A stretch of 64,000 bases of DNA from an uncultured Acetatifactor sp. Lineage in GTDB: Bacteria; Bacillota; Clostridia; Lachnospirales; Lachnospiraceae. The position numbers and the translations under genes are program-made. Where the stretch lies: contig CANQWM010000002.1 of assembly GCA_947627535.1 (NCBI GenBank), positions 62,001 to 126,000 on the forward strand, read 5' to 3'. The notes below the pieces were generated by a model, which saw only the letters and a list, made by a program, of their open reading frames with translations, was not told the origin of the DNA and did no database searches. Positions 62,779 through 64,000 of the stretch are shown piece by piece (positions within the stretch are counted from its first letter, which is position 1; every line of letters starts with the position of its first letter).

Positions 62779-63651
62779 CTATTCCCCGTCGACGGACTGC
62801 TTCAGGTCCGTGATCACCAGGACCTCGCCCAGATGCTCAAAATCCACCGCCGGAGTGATGCGGCCCGATTTCGTCAGGTTGTTGGCATCCGTCTCAATAC
62901 TGTTGATATATCCGATCAGAATGTTTGGCAGATATTTATCGCTGATGTTTGAGGTGACCACCTTGTCTCCAACTACAGCCGTGTTCAGGCTGTCCACAAG
63001 CTGACTGAAGGATATGCTGTTCTCCGTCATAAGCTGCAGGTTTCCGGAGACGATCATATTATCCTCGGAAGCGAGGGTCATAGCGCTGACATTGCTGTTG
63101 TCCGAGATAATGGAAGTAATTCTGGACCAGTTGGGCCCTGTGGCGGTGATACGCCCCACGAGTCCGCCTCCTGCGATCACATTCATGTCCACGGCCAGGC
63201 CGTCGTCCTCCCCCTTGTCAATAATAAAGGAGGAATACCAGTTGCCGGTATCCCGGCCTATGATCCGCGCCCCCACCTTGTGGTAGGATTCGTACTGTTC
63301 ATCCAGTTCTATCAGCGCCCTGAGCTGGTTCAGTTCATATTTATCCTGCTGCAGAAGGGTGTTTTCCTCCGTCAGCTGCGCAATTTCCTGCCTGAGCCGC
63401 TGGTTTTCCTCCAGAAGGTCCCGGATCTGGACCAGCTCCTCGGAGCGGTTCGCGAGCCAGCCGCCCAGCTTCCCGATTCCCTGCTGGAAAGGGACGATCA
63501 CCCTTCCCACCACCGCGTTTAACGGCCGGTTAAACACATCCGTTCCGAATGTAATCAACATCAGGACGGTGCATAGAATTGTCAGGGCCAGAAGCAGATA
63601 TTTGCTGGGGATCGTGAATTTCTCCCCTCTTTTTTTAATTACCGGACTCAT
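62779..63651 (-). CDS. mreC: Rod shape-determining protein MreC
   Basis: The 290-residue protein has one N-terminal membrane helix (LLLALTILCTVLMLITFG), a coiled coil at about residues 68-110 (LEENQRLRQEIAQLTEEN) and an extracytoplasmic beta domain (GRDTGNWYSSFIIDKGEDDG, GLVGRITATGPNWSRI). It connects MreB with PBP2. Its start overlaps the mreB stop (ATGA). Confidence 0.94.
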   Translation of the reverse strand: MSPVIKKRGEKFTIPSKYLLLALTILCTVLMLITFGTDVFNRPLNAVVGRVIVPFQQGIGKLGGWLANRSEELVQIRDLLEENQRLRQEIAQLTEENTLLQQDKYELNQLRALIELDEQYESYHKVGARIIGRDTGNWYSSFIIDKGEDDGLAVDMNVIAGGGLVGRITATGPNWSRITSIISDNSNVSAMTLASEDNMIVSGNLQLMTENSISFSQLVDSLNTAVVGDKVVTSNISDKYLPNILIGYINSIETDANNLTKSGRITPAVDFEHLGEVLVITDLKQSVDGE

Positions 63652-64000
63652 TTACTCATCCCTTCAATGGCATAGGCAACGGACTTATAATTATCGTCCT
63701 TGATGATCTTGGCCAGGCCGGTTACCACACTGACCATGGGGTCTTCCGCCAGGTTGATCTTCAGTCCGGTCCCCACCTCCAGCCGCTCCGCCAGATGGCT
63801 GATCTGGGAGGCGCCGCCGGTGAGATAAATGCCATGGCGGTAGATATCGGCCGCAAGCTCCGGCGGTGTGCGCTCCAAAATAACCTTTACATTATCCACG
63901 ATGGCATGGAAGTGCTCTTCCAAGCATTCCACCACAAGCTTTGTGGGAATCTCGCGCTCAACGGGAAGGCCGGTTACGATATCCCTGCCGTATACGACGG
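63648..64000 (-). CDS. mreB: Rod shape-determining protein MreB (5' end outside window)
   Basis: The last 117 residues are visible and run off the edge. GRDIVTGLPVEREIP, ERTPPELAADIYRHGIYLTG and GGASQISHLAERLE are typical of the MreB actin-like C-terminal subdomain. It is the first gene of the mreB-mreC-mreD-PBP2-min-rodA-mgsA run. Confidence 0.94.
   Translation of the reverse strand, partial: VVYGRDIVTGLPVEREIPTKLVVECLEEHFHAIVDNVKVILERTPPELAADIYRHGIYLTGGASQISHLAERLEVGTGLKINLAEDPMVSVVTGLAKIIKDDNYKSVAYAIEGMSK

Overview
The window looks like chromosome of a spore-forming Gram-positive anaerobe of the class Clostridia, most likely a member of the Lachnospiraceae. The grounds are AGGAGG-type ribosome binding sites, a YlbJ-like sporulation gene, an L27 protein with a cleavable N-terminal extension beside the Prp protease, a HisZ-dependent short HisG, a rubrerythrin, LexA boxes of the Gram-positive GAAC-N4-GTTC type, and an mre/min/rodA morphogenesis cluster. 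The family-level placement is inference from gene content and order. No rRNA, tRNA or CRISPR array is seen.

1-21.7 kb (mostly + strand) is mainly housekeeping. It holds a partial ylbJ-like gene, then rRNA pseudouridine synthases, a HAD phosphatase and recU. A histidine operon (hisZ-hisG-hisD-hisB-HisF-like/HisIE fusion) follows, with a textbook promoter and a perfect palindrome just downstream of it. Next come a HelD-type RNA polymerase-recycling helicase with an extra C-terminal domain resembling the N-terminal beta-sandwich of GH31 glycosidases, a MoxR/DUF58/DUF4129-like membrane module, and a radical SAM/DUF2344/RNase G operon ending near a Nudix hydrolase.

21.7-38.4 kb is the accessory heart. 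It begins with three tandem copies of an Rpn-family PD-(D/E)XK nuclease gene. They carry in-frame 12-bp repeats in varying number, and the third copy is split by a 106-bp deletion into a nuclease part and a separately startable C-terminal part. After dtd, an AI-2E family permease, rubrerythrin, a Xer-type recombinase and a divergent SOS pair (yneA-like/lexA) comes a tandem duplication of about 3 kb. Each unit contains a large solute-binding-like lipoprotein and a small secreted cysteine protein. The duplication abuts a candidate peptide-signalling pair: a 61-residue Sec-type pre-peptide whose stop codon overlaps the stop of a 616-residue XRE/TPR regulator of RRNPP type. A 65-bp relic of the peptide gene marks the duplication junction.

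38.5-64 kb (almost all - strand) is again core. It contains the rplU-prp-rpmA-obgE-yhbY-nadD-yqeK-rsfS operon, with its own promoter and an L21-type leader, and two more orphan solute-binding-like lipoproteins. The lspA/rluD-like/aroB/sepF/yggS region is next, followed by a D,D-carboxypeptidase and mgsA. Last is the rodA-minE-minD-minC-PBP2-mreD-mreC-mreB elongation/division-site cluster, which runs off the window. The best candidates for something new are the XRE/TPR-peptide system with its duplicated neighbours, the HelD-GH31N fusion, and the Rpn array with its split copy.
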